From Amphiura filiformis (taxonomy: Eukaryota; Echinodermata; Ophiuroidea; Amphilepidida; Amphiuridae): a DNA stretch of 64,000 bases. The stretch lies in NCBI RefSeq assembly GCF_039555335.1, contig NC_092631.1, forward strand, positions 6,088,481-6,152,480, read 5' to 3'. The notes under the pieces are model-generated. The model worked only from the letters and a program-made list of their open reading frames with translations, was not told where the DNA came from and did not search any database. Both the position numbers and the translations under genes were made by a program. The number at the start of each line of letters is the position of its first letter. The first letter of the stretch is position 1. Positions 11,812 through 24,050 of the stretch are shown here, one piece after another.

Positions 11812-12340
11812 AGAAATATTTTGGTCCATCCAAAAGACAAACGGGAAGTTACTCAAACATCAGACTGTGTGCACACAATTTCTTGCCTCAATTGTGACCA
11901 GTCCTACATAGGTGAAACATCCAGACTTTTCGGCACCAGACTCAAAGAACATAAAACAGAAGCTGAAAAAGCTTCCAAGAAAGCCTTCACCCATTCTCAG
12001 AGACAGGCCTCCAATACAGGGAAGGATATCAAATCAGCAATAACTGATCATGTCTCTGAGGAAAATCATGTTATTGGATGGGACAAATCAGAAATTAAAG
12101 ACAGAGAACAGAACAGGAAGAAGAGATATATCAAAGAAGCCATTTGGATAAGGAAGAGGGGGGCCAAAACACTCAACAGAGACAAAGGGAACTACTTTCT
12201 TCCGTACATATGACCAAGTCCTAAAACCAACAGCACCACCTACGTTAGCTCCAGCAGGTAGCAGCCGTCGAGGTGCAGGGATTGGTCATTCAATTTGAGA
12301 AAGTGCTAATAAGTGTTAGCACGAAACTGTCATTGATTGA
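11812..12340 (+). mobile_element. Penelope-like element fragment: GIY-YIG domain
   Basis: An open frame at 11821-12213 encodes the GIY-YIG endonuclease end of a Penelope-like retroelement. The zinc-knuckle-like CLNCDQSYIGET motif is intact, followed by a TRLKEHK segment and a conserved tail around LNRDKGNYFLP. The reverse transcriptase part is missing, so this is a 5'-truncated copy. A stem 'gtgctaa...ttagcac' flanked by 'tgagaaa' and 'gaaac' at 12294-12336 resembles a decayed hammerhead ribozyme, as known from Penelope elements. Confidence 0.8.
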
Positions 12341-12686
12341 GGTATGTAACATCAAAATTGGATTTGCTTTAAGAATTTTGAACTTAATATTTCATTGACA
12401 ATCCTGATGAACTTATTTGCGGAGCTGTTACAAAATTGTTTTGTGGTACCGAACAGGGTGGTTTTTGAAGTCTCAGTCTCACCTGCTTTCGTGACCGCCT
12501 GCTTTTGCGACTACTTTTGGTATTTCTTTAGACATTTTATCATTATTATGTGTTAGATCCAATATTTTCACACAATGGAATTCATGATTTGAACTATTCA
12601 CCAGAGAGCATTTCATCAAAAATATAACCAAAACTTTGGACCAATTTGTCACATACATACAGCCATCCCAAAAAGTGATTATATAC
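12341..12686. other. Intron 6 sequence, no recognised feature
   Basis: AT-rich intronic sequence with no structure recognised. It ends in GATTATATAC, the target site of the adjacent MITE. Confidence 0.4.
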
Positions 12687-13023
12687 AGCCCTCGAATTAA
12701 GTATCTGAATGGGCACGGCAAGTTGATAATTGCCTTGGATTTCACTGAAAAGGGAAGGCAGCACGGCAGTTTGTAATATTTCAAGAGGGCATCATGGCAA
12801 CTGTTAAAAATTTGAGAAGGGCACCAAGGCAATTTCACAAAAGCAAAGAAAACACACACAAACAGTCTGATAGATGATTTTATAATGAAGGGGCAGGGCT
12901 GGGGCACCGACGGCAACTTCATTAGAGGGCACAGCAAGTGACTGCCGTCGGACATATTTTGAGGACATTATGGCAGTGGGGATGGGCACCCACAGCATTA
13001 TGTGAGGCAATAATTCGAGGGCT
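12687..13023. mobile_element. MITE with a 10-bp target duplication
   Basis: The element starts AGCCCTCGAATTA and ends TAATTCGAGGGCT. It is flanked by the direct repeat GATTATATAC (12677-12686 and 13024-13033). The interior repeats 'gggcac...ggcaa' phrases. A 9-11-bp duplication points to a Mutator-like (MULE) family, by analogy. No transposase. Confidence 0.85.
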
Positions 13024-13033
13024 GATTATATAC

Positions 13034-14833
13034 ATGTCTCCTCATTTCAGGCGAGACAAAAAGGTATCTCCAAACGTAACAGTCTAGGCACCACGTCCTA
13101 TAGCTAGCGCTATCAGTGCCACAATAGGTACCAATGACTCTTTCTATGATATAATAAATTTTCATTATTACTGGTACCTATTATTAATGATGTAAATCAG
13201 AACAAGAATGAATAGTGTTTAGTGTGTGTGAAACTATCATTCGTTAGAAGTCCGGGGTACACTTCCATAACGGATATGCATCATGTGCCTCAGGACAGAC
13301 CCCTATTTCAGACCGGCTTGTACCCAATGACCCCCTTTTTGTGTTATTGTCCTACCTAATACCCACTGACCCCCTTTAAAAATATTCAGGTACTCAATGA
13401 CCCCCCTTTTTCTATCTCCTGCTACCCAATGACCCCTTTTTATTCCCCAAATTAGGTGGTATTTGTGTTCTCCTCAAGAAATAATGGGATTTTTCAAATT
13501 CAATCATCCAGTTACTTCCAATTGTTAATTGATTCAAGTTCCCAAGGTGGCCAAGTTTCTTTTTCGCAGTTTTGGCCCCCTACTTTTAACATGGCCAAGG
13601 CACACCCCTGCCATTTCAGACAGGGAGCACCTCCACCTGTTAGAAGTATGTGGATAAGCCAATGAGGTAGAATCGAAGACAAAGAGTACCAATTCCGCCA
13701 TGTTTGCATATCACTCATGGAGGGCAAAATAGTGTACCTCCGCATTACTTCGCTATGCGCCCAACAAACTTAGATTGAAAGTGTGTTGTTTGTGTTCAGC
13801 GTGTAACATGTTGTGCCAAAAAATTATCTTTGGAGTTAATGCCTGAGGGACACTATTTGCCCTCCATATCACGGTTGTTTGATGTGATCATTTATTAATT
13901 TTCTAACAAATCATTACAAAATTTTAATTCTAGACCTGGGCAATGCCAACAGCTATCATACTATAAATATACACATATATTTGTTAGCTATTTTTAACAT
14001 AGAATGTCCTTTCTTTATCACATTTTTCATCTCTTTTCTGCCTTTTTGTGGTAATTTTCATTCTATAAAGTGTAAATTTGTGTGCAAATTGAGGGTGCTA
14101 TTTACATATATTCTAAGTTAAATTTAGCCAAATGATATGAGTTATTCCTTTCATTTCATGATAAAATTTTGTTAGAAAATTGCCTTGCTATTTGCTACTC
14201 ATTTTTCCGATGTTTTATTGTCATTATACAAGTTTCTACCCCAATGCAAACAAGATTTTTAAATCTTAAAAGATAAATAGCGCCTTCATTGTTCAACTTT
14301 TCTTTAAAATGAATACAGTTCTACATGCCATCAAACAAGCGTGCATGAGTTGCAAGCAGCATTACACACAGGGCAATTTTGAGTCGGTACTCTTTGGGAT
14401 GCGCTTGTAACAGTGCAGAATGTTGGTTGGGCTGAGGCCCTTTTCAAAAGCAATTCTTGTTCCAATTTCAGAACGAGATAATTCCCATCAATTTCATAAC
14501 GAGGTAATTTCTGATTTTAGAACACGGTAATTTCCGATTAGATCCATTTATAACTGGTCAAAACTGGTTTTGATAAAAGAAATTTGCATCTCAATAAAAA
14601 GGGTACACAATCTCAGCCAATCAGATTGCGAGGTTGAGTAGGCCAATATTCTGAGATTGGCAGACTTGGTACATGTATCGGGAAAAGAAATTCATTCTCT
14701 TAGCCAACAGACACACCACTGAACTCTTGTTAAACAAGAAAGCTCCAAAGTATGTTTCTAGCAAAATGCCAGTTTATCCCAAATAAATGGTTCAAAAAGA
14801 AACCTGTGGCACCTCTGGAACATTATAACTTAC
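13034..14833. other. Intron 6 with one short inverted repeat
   Basis: An inverted pair CATGGAGGGCAAAATAGTGT (from 13717) and ACACTATTTGCCCTCCAT (to 13868) marks a small palindromic element. The rest of the interval shows no gene. Stretches of 'tacccaatgaccccc' at 13320-13440 are locally repetitive. Confidence 0.5.
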
Positions 14834-14913
14834 TGTATTAGATGGTTGACCTTTCCGGGGCTGAAAGGAAAGTTCAGGAGGTCTTGCTGCCACTTCACCA
14901 AATTCTACTTTGT
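14834..14913 (-). CDS. CCDC137: CCDC137-like gene, exon 6
   Basis: An 80-bp exon with acceptor 'ttttcag' and donor GTAAGT. It encodes DKVEFGEVAARPPELSFQPR and then KGQPSNT (first codon split with exon 5). The motif KVEFGEVxxxPPEL closely matches the most recognisable segment of CCDC137 (TVKFGEVVLQPPEL in human, from memory). This is the strongest single piece of evidence for the gene's identity. Phase is 1 in, 0 out. Confidence 0.8.
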
Positions 14914-17186
14914 CTGAAAATCAACAAAACATTACAATGTTAATAACATAAATACTATATGTACATGGAGCTGGTCATAATCATTCAAGGATTGCAGAAA
15001 AAGAATGACTACTATGATGACAAAGTTGAGCTCAACAAAATGATGAAATGAGGCTAAGTCATACAACAAGATCTAAATTCACCTCTGAAACCCAAAATCC
15101 AATGTGAACCCATGTGCATGCTCTATCAAAGTCAGAGAACTAATCATGCTTTTGTGGTGACCTCTGATTGGCTAGAGTACAGTATCATCACCCTGCTGAG
15201 CAATGCCCTGATTGGCTATCTGGTTTCTCTAGTATAATTGGTACCAGAGCAAACCTGTTTCAAATGCATGATGCCTTCTTTTAGAAAAGATTAATACATT
15301 TTATTATCTCCAAAGCATTTATTCAATTGATATAGAAATAGTCTTAAGGCCAGAGTAAGGGGAGACACATTCGTCCACACCCGAATTTGAGATTTCTTGA
15401 TATTTATCAACACTAAGATGTATTCTGTCACTTGAAACTGATAAAAATACAACTTCGTAATATTTACTTGTATTTTTGCTTGATTTATTTCACTCTTTTT
15501 AACTCTAAAAGTCACATGGCTCAAGACAGCTTAGTAAATTGGCGGAAATAGTGAGCGGCAATGCGCTTGCGAATGCTGAAATATTGTGATTACGCTGGCA
15601 GCGATTCGCGTCAAGCGTGACGTGCACAACTCTGGCGTATATCCAACGAGTCAAGGCGCATTCGGTATGTTGTTAACACCAGCAAATGTGATGTAAACAA
15701 AACAAAAATTTGCAGTGAAAAAGCCACTTAGATTTTTTAATTATTTTGGATTTAGGCGCACTAAAAACAGACATTATAGATTCATTGGTGCAAAAAGATG
15801 CATATTTAGACCATGCACCAGATACAGCTTTTACAAGCTTGAAAGTCTTGCCGTTTTAAAATATAAGGACGTTTTGTGCATAATTTTGACATTTTTTTAC
15901 TAAAACGTCGATTTCTCAGAGTTGATTTTTAACAATATTGTACGATTTTTGTGACAAGATAACTCGAAAAATATGCAACCAAAAGGTAAACCTTTTGCAC
16001 TATCGTTTAGAGCACATCAAAGTCTAGGGAAGGTTTTCTCATTTTTTCAAAATATTAAAAAAAAAAAAAAATATACACCATTATGTGCAATTTTTAGCTT
16101 AATAGAGTGACAAAATTGCTTTTTTCACATGTTTTTTGCAATATTTCGAAAAATAAGACGAATTTCAAAAAAATATAAAAACCTTCCCTAAGTTCATGTC
16201 TCTTCTCCATGAAAAACTAACTAATTTTTTTTTACTCCAAACGGATTTTTTTTAAGTTGTCACAAAAAAATTGGGGTAAAAAAGTGCATTTTTGTGATTT
16301 TTTCAAAAACTCAAGATTTTTGAACAAATCTGGCGTCACCATGGGATTCCTTGACTCATTTCCTTTCCAAAAATGTATAGTTTTATATACTTTGGACATA
16401 CAATTCAAAATAATGACGCTCGAAAAGGTCTGTATTCTCTCCCATTACTCTGCCCTTAATTTAAAATATCTTATTTTTTCTAAATTATGAAGGAAAACGA
16501 TTGCATTTTGTCAAAGGAATATAAATTGACCCAGTCCAAACAATCCATAAGTCAGCCTCACTTCCAACAACTTGTTGTCTTGAAAATCAAAATGCTGTGA
16601 TCAAACATCTATCGCAAACGAAGCCATGATCTAAATTGACACGATCACATGACACAATCGTTTGATAATATGGTTGGTGTTTCACAATCGCAACGAGGGG
16701 GGCAAAAAGCTGCTGTGGCTTCACTTAATAATAACAAAGCTTGTCGTTATTGATTCTCCAATAGTGTTACCAAGTATGTACTTAATATAGGGAATAAATG
16801 AGTATCAAAATGGTGACACCATCTGATCCACTCAAACCAAAGTTGGGAATTCTGAACAGTTACTTATACTATCATATTCATTACTAACTTGCTCAGTATC
16901 AAAGATTACTGATGCTGAAATCTCAAAATCTCAGGCATCGGCGTGATGTCATGCCGATGCGCACATCGTTACTGCGCACTTCACGGCTTTGAAATGCGCA
17001 GTAATGATGTTCAATAAATGATGTGCGCATCGGTGTGACATCAAATAACAACATCTCAGGCCTACTCGCAAAGGCTTATGGGATTTTCTGAAAACATCGA
17101 TTATTTTAAAAAGGAAACACTTTACTTGATTATTGACAGCTAAAAAATCTAAAAGGTAACATTTATTACACTTTCTCTAATCATAC
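14914..17186. other. Intron 5
   Basis: AT-rich intron with long T- and A-runs at 15880-16500. An inverted pair around 'gatgtcatgccgatgcgcac' (from 16930) and its complement 'gtgcgcatcggtgtgacatc' (to 17042) marks a small palindromic element. No gene is supported. Confidence 0.5.
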
Positions 17187-17269
17187 CTTTGAAATATTGA
17201 TCTTCTAATTTGTCAATTTTCTTCTCAACTTGTTTTTTCTTCTTCTTTTCTTTTAACTTTTGTAACCTC
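17187..17269 (-). CDS. CCDC137: CCDC137-like gene, exon 5
   Basis: An 83-bp exon, acceptor 'tttcag', donor 'gtatga'. It encodes RLQKLKEKKKKKQVEKKI and then DKLEDQYFK, a lysine-rich helix. This matches the KRRLDKVRRKKEEKAADRLE region of human CCDC137 in position and character. Phase is 2 in, 1 out, fitting both neighbours. Confidence 0.75.
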
Positions 17270-17519
17270 CTGAAATAAAATAAAAGTAATAGAAAATGTG
17301 TAAATTCCAAGTTTTTTGTACCATTTACTGCAGGGCTGACATACCTGCCACAAGTAGCCTTGATTCAAGCCGTAGTGCATTTTAGGATTTATCTTCATTT
17401 GACTTCTACTATAATACCACATGTTTAGAGATATCAAGCAAGTGTCAAATCCTGCTTCTTTCTAGTTTGCACAATTAACAAACGCCTTGATCATAACCCT
17501 AGCAGAAATTCTATACAGC

Positions 17520-20500
17520 AAGAAGTGTATCAAAAGTGTATCAAAGTGTATTAAAACTGTATCAAACAGCAATTTAATACAGTTTTGATATACAAAGGGT
17601 GTATTGAAAATGTATCAACTGAAAATATAAGGTATCAAAACTGTATCAAATACCACCTAACTGTATCAAAAATGTATCAAAAGTGTATCAAATTTGAACT
17701 TAGTTAATTTTGGCCATGCTTGTGGTGTATCAAAAGTGTATCAAATTGAACTTTGCAGTTTTTCAGTGCATGTAAAGTGTATCAAAGTGAACTTTTTGGT
17801 GCTAGATGTATATCAAAAGTGTATCAAATTGGACTTAGTCAAATTCTGGCTGCATACAGTGTATCAAAAGTGTTTTTTAGTGTATGTAAAGTGTATCAAA
17901 TTGAACTTAGTTAATTTTTGGTGTCTAGAGGTATATCAAAAGTGTATCAAATTGGACTTTGCCTGTTTTTTTAGTGTATCAAAAGCGTATTAAATTGGAC
18001 TTAGTTTATTTTGGGTGGCTAGAGGTATATCAAAAGTGTATCAAATTGGGCTTTCATAAACTGACCTTTTGTAGTGTATCAAAACTATATCAATAACTGA
18101 TCACATGTCTAGATAATGACTCATCATTTTCAAATTTGCCCATGTGGCATGTATGCAGTTAACACCAGGATTTGCATTTGGAAATGTACTGTATTTTAGA
18201 GCAAATTATGGTGTTTTATTTATCATGATGACGATACAAACATGCTTGTAGACTGCACATTAGGTTACAATGTAGTTGTAATCAGGGACTGTGATTAAAG
18301 AGGAAATATCTGACTTTGTTCTGATAAGGTAAGCTTACTATATATTATATATAGGGCCTCAATGTATATGTATTAAGCATGAATATAGCACATGCCTGTA
18401 TAGTAGATGTTATTGGTAGCCTTTTTGTCTCTTTATTGAGGGTAACAACTTCAGTGACAAGCACTGCATTCCAAGCAGGCCTTCTGATGTATGTATGTTC
18501 CATTTTGGTTGGGTTTTGCTTCTTTTTTGCAAGACTTTCTCACACATTTATCCTATTGCGTTGTAATTTTGAACGTTGATAGGGGAAAGTGCATTGAGCT
18601 GCTCCGTGATGGGGGAAAGTGCTAGAGGTCAGCATTAGCAGTAGAGGGCAGTGTTGAATTTGAGCTTGATTAGACTAATTTCAAAATTTGACCTTTGACC
18701 CCTTCACTTTGGGGTCATTAATGTTTGCAAATATGTTTAGATCATGTACGGATAATTCTTGTTGAATTTGAGCTTGATTGGACCAATTTTGAAATTTGAA
18801 AAACTGTATCAAAAGTGTATAAAAAACTGTATCAAAAGTGTATCAAAACTGTATCAAAAGTGTATAAAAAACTGTATCAAAAGTGTATCAAAAAACTATC
18901 AAAAGTGTATCAAAAAACTATCAAAAGTGTATAAAAACTGTATCAAAAGTGTATCAAAAAACTATATCAAAGGTGTATCAAATGGCATGTATCAAAAATA
19001 GGGCGGTCCAGCTGGCCAGCATTAGAATTGGAACGCTGATTTGATACAGTGACATATTTGATACACTTTTGATATAATTATGTATAAAATGTGTATAAAA
19101 TGAAAGGATAAGCATTTCAATGCTAATTTGATACAGTTTAAATTGGCACGCTGATTTCATACAGTGACATATTTGATACACTTTTGATATAATTATGTAT
19201 GAAATGTGTATGAAATGAAAGGATCAAAATTTCAACGCTAATTTGATACAGTTTAAATTGGAACGCTGATTTGATACAGTAACATATTCGATACACTTTT
19301 GATATAAATTATGTATGAAATGTGTATGAAATGAAAGGATAAAAATTTCAACGCTAATTTGATACAGTTTAAATTGGAACCCTGATTTGATACAGTTACA
19401 TATTTCATACACTTTTGATATAATTATGTATGAAATGTGTATGAAATGAAAGGATAAAATTTGAACGCTAATTTGATACAGTTTAAATTGGAACGCTGAT
19501 TTGATACAGTTACATATTTCATACACTTTTGATATAATTATGTATGAAATATGTATGAAATGAAAGGATAAAAATTTGAACATAAATTTGATACAGTTTA
19601 AATTGGAACCCTCATTTGATACAGTAACATATTCGATACACTTTTGATATAAATTATGTATGAAATGTGTATGAAATGAAAAGATAAAAATTTGAACGCA
19701 AATTTGATACAGTTTAAATTGGAACCCTCATTTGATACAGTAACATATTCAATACACTTTTGATATAAATGAAATATGTATGAAATGAAAGGATAAAAAT
19801 TTGAACGCAAATTTGATACAGTTTAAATTGGAACCCTCATTTGATACAGTAACATATTCGATACACTTTTGATATAAATTATGTATGAAATGTGTATGAA
19901 ATGAAAGGATAAAAATTTGAACGCAAATTTGATACAGTTTAAATTGGAACCCTCATTTGATACAGTAACATATTTGATACACTTTTGATATAAATTATGT
20001 ATGAAATGTGTATGAAATGAAAAGATAAAAATTTGAACGCAAATTTGATACAGTTTAAATTGGAACCCTCATTTGATACAGTAACATATTCAATACACTT
20101 TTGATATAAATTATGTATGAAATGTGTATGAAATGAAAGGATAAAAATTTCAACGAAAATTTGATACAGTTTAAATTGGAACCCACATTTGATACACTAA
20201 CATATTCGATACACTTTTGATATAAATTATGTATGAAATGTGTATGAAATGAAAGGATAAAAATTTCAATGCTAATTTGATACAGTTTAAATTGGAACCC
20301 TCATTTGATACAGTAACATATTCGATACACTTTTGATATAAATGATGTATGAAATGTGTATGAAATGAAAGGATAAAAATTTGAACGCTAATTTGATACA
20401 GTTTAAATTGGAACCCTGATTTGATACAGTAACATATTCAATACACTTTTGATATAAATTATGAATGAAATGTGTATGAAATGAAAGGATAAAAATTTCA

Positions 20501-20920
20501 ATGCTAATTTGATACAGTTTAAATTGGAACCCTCATTTGATACAGTAACATATTCGATACACTTTTGATATAAATTATGTATGAAATGTGTATGAAATGA
20601 AAGGATAAAAATTTGAACGCTTAATTTGATACAGTTTAAATTGGAACCCTGATTTGATACAGTTACTTATTTGATACACTTTTGATATAATTATGTATCA
20701 AATATGTATGAAATGAAAGGATACATTTCATTTGATACTTTTTGATACATTATCTTGGCATTTGATACACTTTTGATATGTATAAAATGTGTATGCAATG
20801 TTAATTTGATACAGTTTTGATACATAAAAGTGTATGAAATGAGGGTTCCAATTCAAAGCCTTTTATTTCATACATTTTTCATACGTATCAAAAGTGGTGT
20901 ATCAAAAGTGTATCAAATTT
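17520..20920. repeat. TGTATCAAAA satellite in two orientations
   Basis: At 17520-18100 and 18800-18985 the sequence is studded with 'gtatcaaaagtgtatcaaat'. From 19020 to 20900 the complement dominates, in about 15 tandem units of about 113-118 bp built from 'tttgatacagtttaaattgg', 'gatacacttttgatataaat' and 'atgtatgaaatgtgtatgaa'. Together the arms make a large imperfect palindrome around 19000. Reading frames here are repeat artefacts. It lies in intron 4. Confidence 0.9.
18101..18799. other. Spacer between satellite arms
   Basis: Sequence without TATCAAA repeats between the first arm and the central arrays. No gene recognised. Confidence 0.4.
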
Positions 20921-21599
20921 CAGCCAGGGAAGCTAATTAGATTAACCCACCCCTGTATTGAAGGAATAGGATTGCTTCAGAAAACCAGAGCATCCAACAT
21001 GTCCAATCAGGTTTCAGTTTACCATGATTGGGTAGTTCCATTCTATCTGTGGGTATAGAATGCACATCATTACACTATTATACACATTGTTGCCTTTGTT
21101 GTAGACTCTATTTAATGATACTGTTATCTAATCACAGTATATTCATATCTTGAAAATACTGAAACACCATGTGCATTTATTTCTTTCAACCTTTTCATGA
21201 TTAAAAGTTTCATAATACCACAATTAGTACATTATTACACACATAGATATGGAATTGCCCAAGGTGTGAGGTAAAACAGTGACTGCAATGATGTAAAATG
21301 AGCTGGATCATTATGTAATCAATTAGCTTTCTTACAAGTCCTTTCGGACAACAGCAAGAACTCCCTGAAGGCATGTCACTATTAAACAGTCAACAGGGGA
21401 GGGAGGACTTTTAAAATATCACACCAATTGGGATTAGATTAATTAGCAAAGATTATTTTTACATACAAGGGACTAGGCTCTAGGGTATTATAGGCCTACA
21501 GCATGAGACAGTGAGAGTTCTGTGGTATACCAGTGGCTAGAATCATAGATGCTTGAATAGTACTTTGGTATAGGCCTATATATTAGCATACTAGTTCTT

Positions 21600-21930
21600 T
21601 TAGCATGTTTTAGGGGAGGGAGGACATGTTAGAACCGGGGCTTGGTCATAGAGTGACAAGGGTCATAGCTGAAAAAAGAATAAGATTCAGGTTGCGACGG
21701 TCTGTGAGATCCCATGACCTAGCAGTGGAAGTCCCAAGATCAAACCTTGTCAGCCATGAAAGATCATTTCTACCATCTACAGCCCAATTATGGAATTCTC
21801 TACCTGCCCAAATTCCAGCCATTAGATCGAGGGCCAGCTTTAGCAGGGAGGTAAATCGCTTTCTGGGTGCATCCTCGTCAGCAGCTTCTAAATGATTTAT
21901 TTGTCTCTGCTGTTAATGCCCAGTTATGCC

Positions 21931-21962
<32 letters not shown>
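21600..21962 (+). mobile_element. 5'-truncated LINE, 3' end with poly-A
   Basis: The frame 21626-21895 encodes a typical C-terminal tail of a non-LTR retrotransposon reverse transcriptase (RRSVRSHDLAVEVPRSN, FLPSTAQLWNSLPAQIPAIR, FSREVNRFLG). It is followed within 40 bases by an A-run of about 30 at 21932-21961. Everything upstream is missing, as is usual for dead-on-arrival LINE copies. Clade is not certain (a jockey/CR1-like superfamily is likely). Confidence 0.8.
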
Positions 21963-21963
<1 letters not shown>

Positions 21964-22056
21964 TATCATATCACAGAGACATCAGGTCCGAAAGGGCTTG
22001 AGCAAGTCTAGCCACAAGTAATAAGAATCTTCTGTACCATCTTCACTGCTAATTTC

Positions 22057-22590
22057 TCAGAACATCTGGACACATTCTGAATTTGTCTGAAGTGTTCAAC
22101 TTTGAGGAAAATCTTTTGATGGCAATTTCATAATTAAGCCCAGATATCATAGCAAGTTATTTGATGCTATCCAAGTCTTTGTGTGTTGAGGTTTCTGTTT
22201 GTGCAAGAAAAAAAACCCAGAAAACATCTGATGTGTTCAAATGAACATATGAACACATCGAACACATTCTGGAGCTGTTCAAATTTTAAATCTGAACAAA
22301 TTTGAACACATCCTGAACGCATCCGATGTGTTCAAACGTAACAGATTTTGAACACATACACACACGTTCTGGTTTGTTTTTTTAACCGTCTTTGGAAACA
22401 TTTATTAAAAACATATCTAGTATTTTCTTGCACAAGCAGAATCCTCAACAGTGACACACAAAGACTTGGACATAGTCCAATAACTTGCTATGATATCTGT
22501 GCTTAATTATGAAATCATCATCAGAAGATTTTCCTCTTGAACACTCCAGACGAATCCAGAACACATATTCAAGGTGTTCTGACAAATTTG
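22057..22590. mobile_element. Palindromic MITE with about 150-bp arms
   Basis: The left arm (22057-22212; 'tcagaacatctgg...tgtgcaagaa') is repeated in inverse at 22429-22585 ('tcttgcacaagcag...ggtgttctga'). Matching blocks include 'catagcaagttat', 'gtctttgtgtgt' and 'ttcataattaagc'. The loop region contains repeated 'gaacacat' words. Non-coding. Confidence 0.75.
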
Positions 22591-23099
22591 CAGTGTCCTG
22601 CAGGGAGTGAGTAAGGCTGAACACAAGCATATGACAGGTGTTCTGTTACCTATCTATACCATTTATCACCCTGATGCAGCAGTGACGTCAACGCATTGAG
22701 GCAGCAGTTTCGAGAGCGAACCTATGCAGTGTCTTTAAGTTTATGCGTGTGTACGCCAGCACTTTGAGCAAACGCTTGCGATTTAAAGCTATGCCCAATG
22801 CAATGCACACTGACGTCACTGCCACATCAGGGTGAAAATTGGTATCATGTCTGTAACCTGCCATGAGTTACAAATCACTTCCAAACCAAGATCTTCACCT
22901 CTGAGACTGAGATCCCTGCACACATCCAGCATTGCGCATTACACGATCAGCATCGCAAACAGTATGCGTTCCTGTCTATCAATCATCAGAAGTGTAACTG
23001 TGATGATTTCAGATTAGACTAATCAAGCCTTATGTGTCAGGACATGCAATTTCTCATGCATGAAATAACATTTTTCTTATATTCATAAAAAAACAAAAA

Positions 23100-23165
23100 C
23101 AAAAAACACCGATTTATGTAGCGCCATTACATAAGATCACTGTACTTTACAGAAAAGTCTCTGGC
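23100..23165. mobile_element. Possible SINE core fragment
   Basis: 'gatttatgtagcgccattac' and 'ataagatcactgtactttac' resemble the 3' core of deuterostome SINEs that end in sequence derived from small structural genes. It is short and uncertain. Confidence 0.3.
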
Positions 23166-23522
23166 TACTTTCCAATAACTTAACCCCCTGAGCACTACCT
23201 GCCGATCAGTTTTCTGCCTCTGATTGGTCAATTACATGATATCTTCACTTTAATCACCAATCCGAATGGAGCTTTGCAAATGATTCACCCGCAATTTTTT
23301 TGCATGGTGAAATTATTCTAACAATGTTGCTGATTGGTCCAATTGATAATGAAAACTTCTTTTTTGGCCAATCGGCAGGTAGTTCTTGTGGGGTTAAAAA
23401 GGATTAATGGACTTTTCTGTTGAATTTCTTGTATTAGAAAGGAAAACTGATTGGAACACTTATTTTTGCCTGCTTTTCCACACTTCTGATGCAGACAAGT
23501 GAATACATGTACATTGTAGTAT

Positions 23523-23800
23523 ACAGGCCCGTACGTAAGATTTTTTTTTTTTTTGGGGGGAAAGTAGGGATTTTGAAAAAGTGGACTTTTTTCCAGGAAA
23601 CTGAGGAGGGGGGGGCAATTTTTTGAAAAGTTGACCTTCTTCCCAAATTTTGGACCTTTTGACCAAAAAGCATAAAAACCTGATTTTTTTTTTTTGCTCG
23701 CTACACTCGCAAATTGGGATTTTTGGGACATTTTTATACTTGTGCAAATTTGGGGTGGGGAGGGTATGGCTGCACCCCCACCCCTACGTACAGTCCTGGT
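23523..23800. mobile_element. MITE-like repeat with CAGGCCCGTACGT end, copy 1
   Basis: It begins CAGGCCCGTACGTAAG and ends near CCTACGTACAGTCCTGG. The interior holds 'aaaagtggacttttttccag', 'gttgaccttcttcccaaatt' and 'aaaacctgatttttttt'. A second diverged copy lies at 60322-60552 with the same order of words. Overlapping reading frames here are artefacts. Confidence 0.65.
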
Positions 23801-24050
23801 AGTATGGGGATAATGCCTCAATGGTGCACGGATTCCCATTAGGAAATGTGCACTGATTTGGCTGATTCTCAGTGAGTTTTTCATGTTATCAGAATCTTCC
23901 CTCAAAAATCTTTTATTTTCAGCAGCAATGTTTTTTTCCAAAGTCTACAGTTTACGCAGATTCCACAGCAGTACAGGGTGTAAACAATACAATAGTTGGG
24001 AATCATCAGTGCATGACTAAGTTCTTTCAATAACTCTTGACTGCAGCATA

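Noticed and set aside
15715-15903. 62-codon frame as a gene
   Set aside because: AT-rich intron sequence with no recognisable pattern, splice sites or neighbouring support.
23318-23941. 207-codon minus-strand frame as a gene
   Set aside because: It overlaps a repeat also present at 60322-60552 and is rich in homopolymer-derived K and P.
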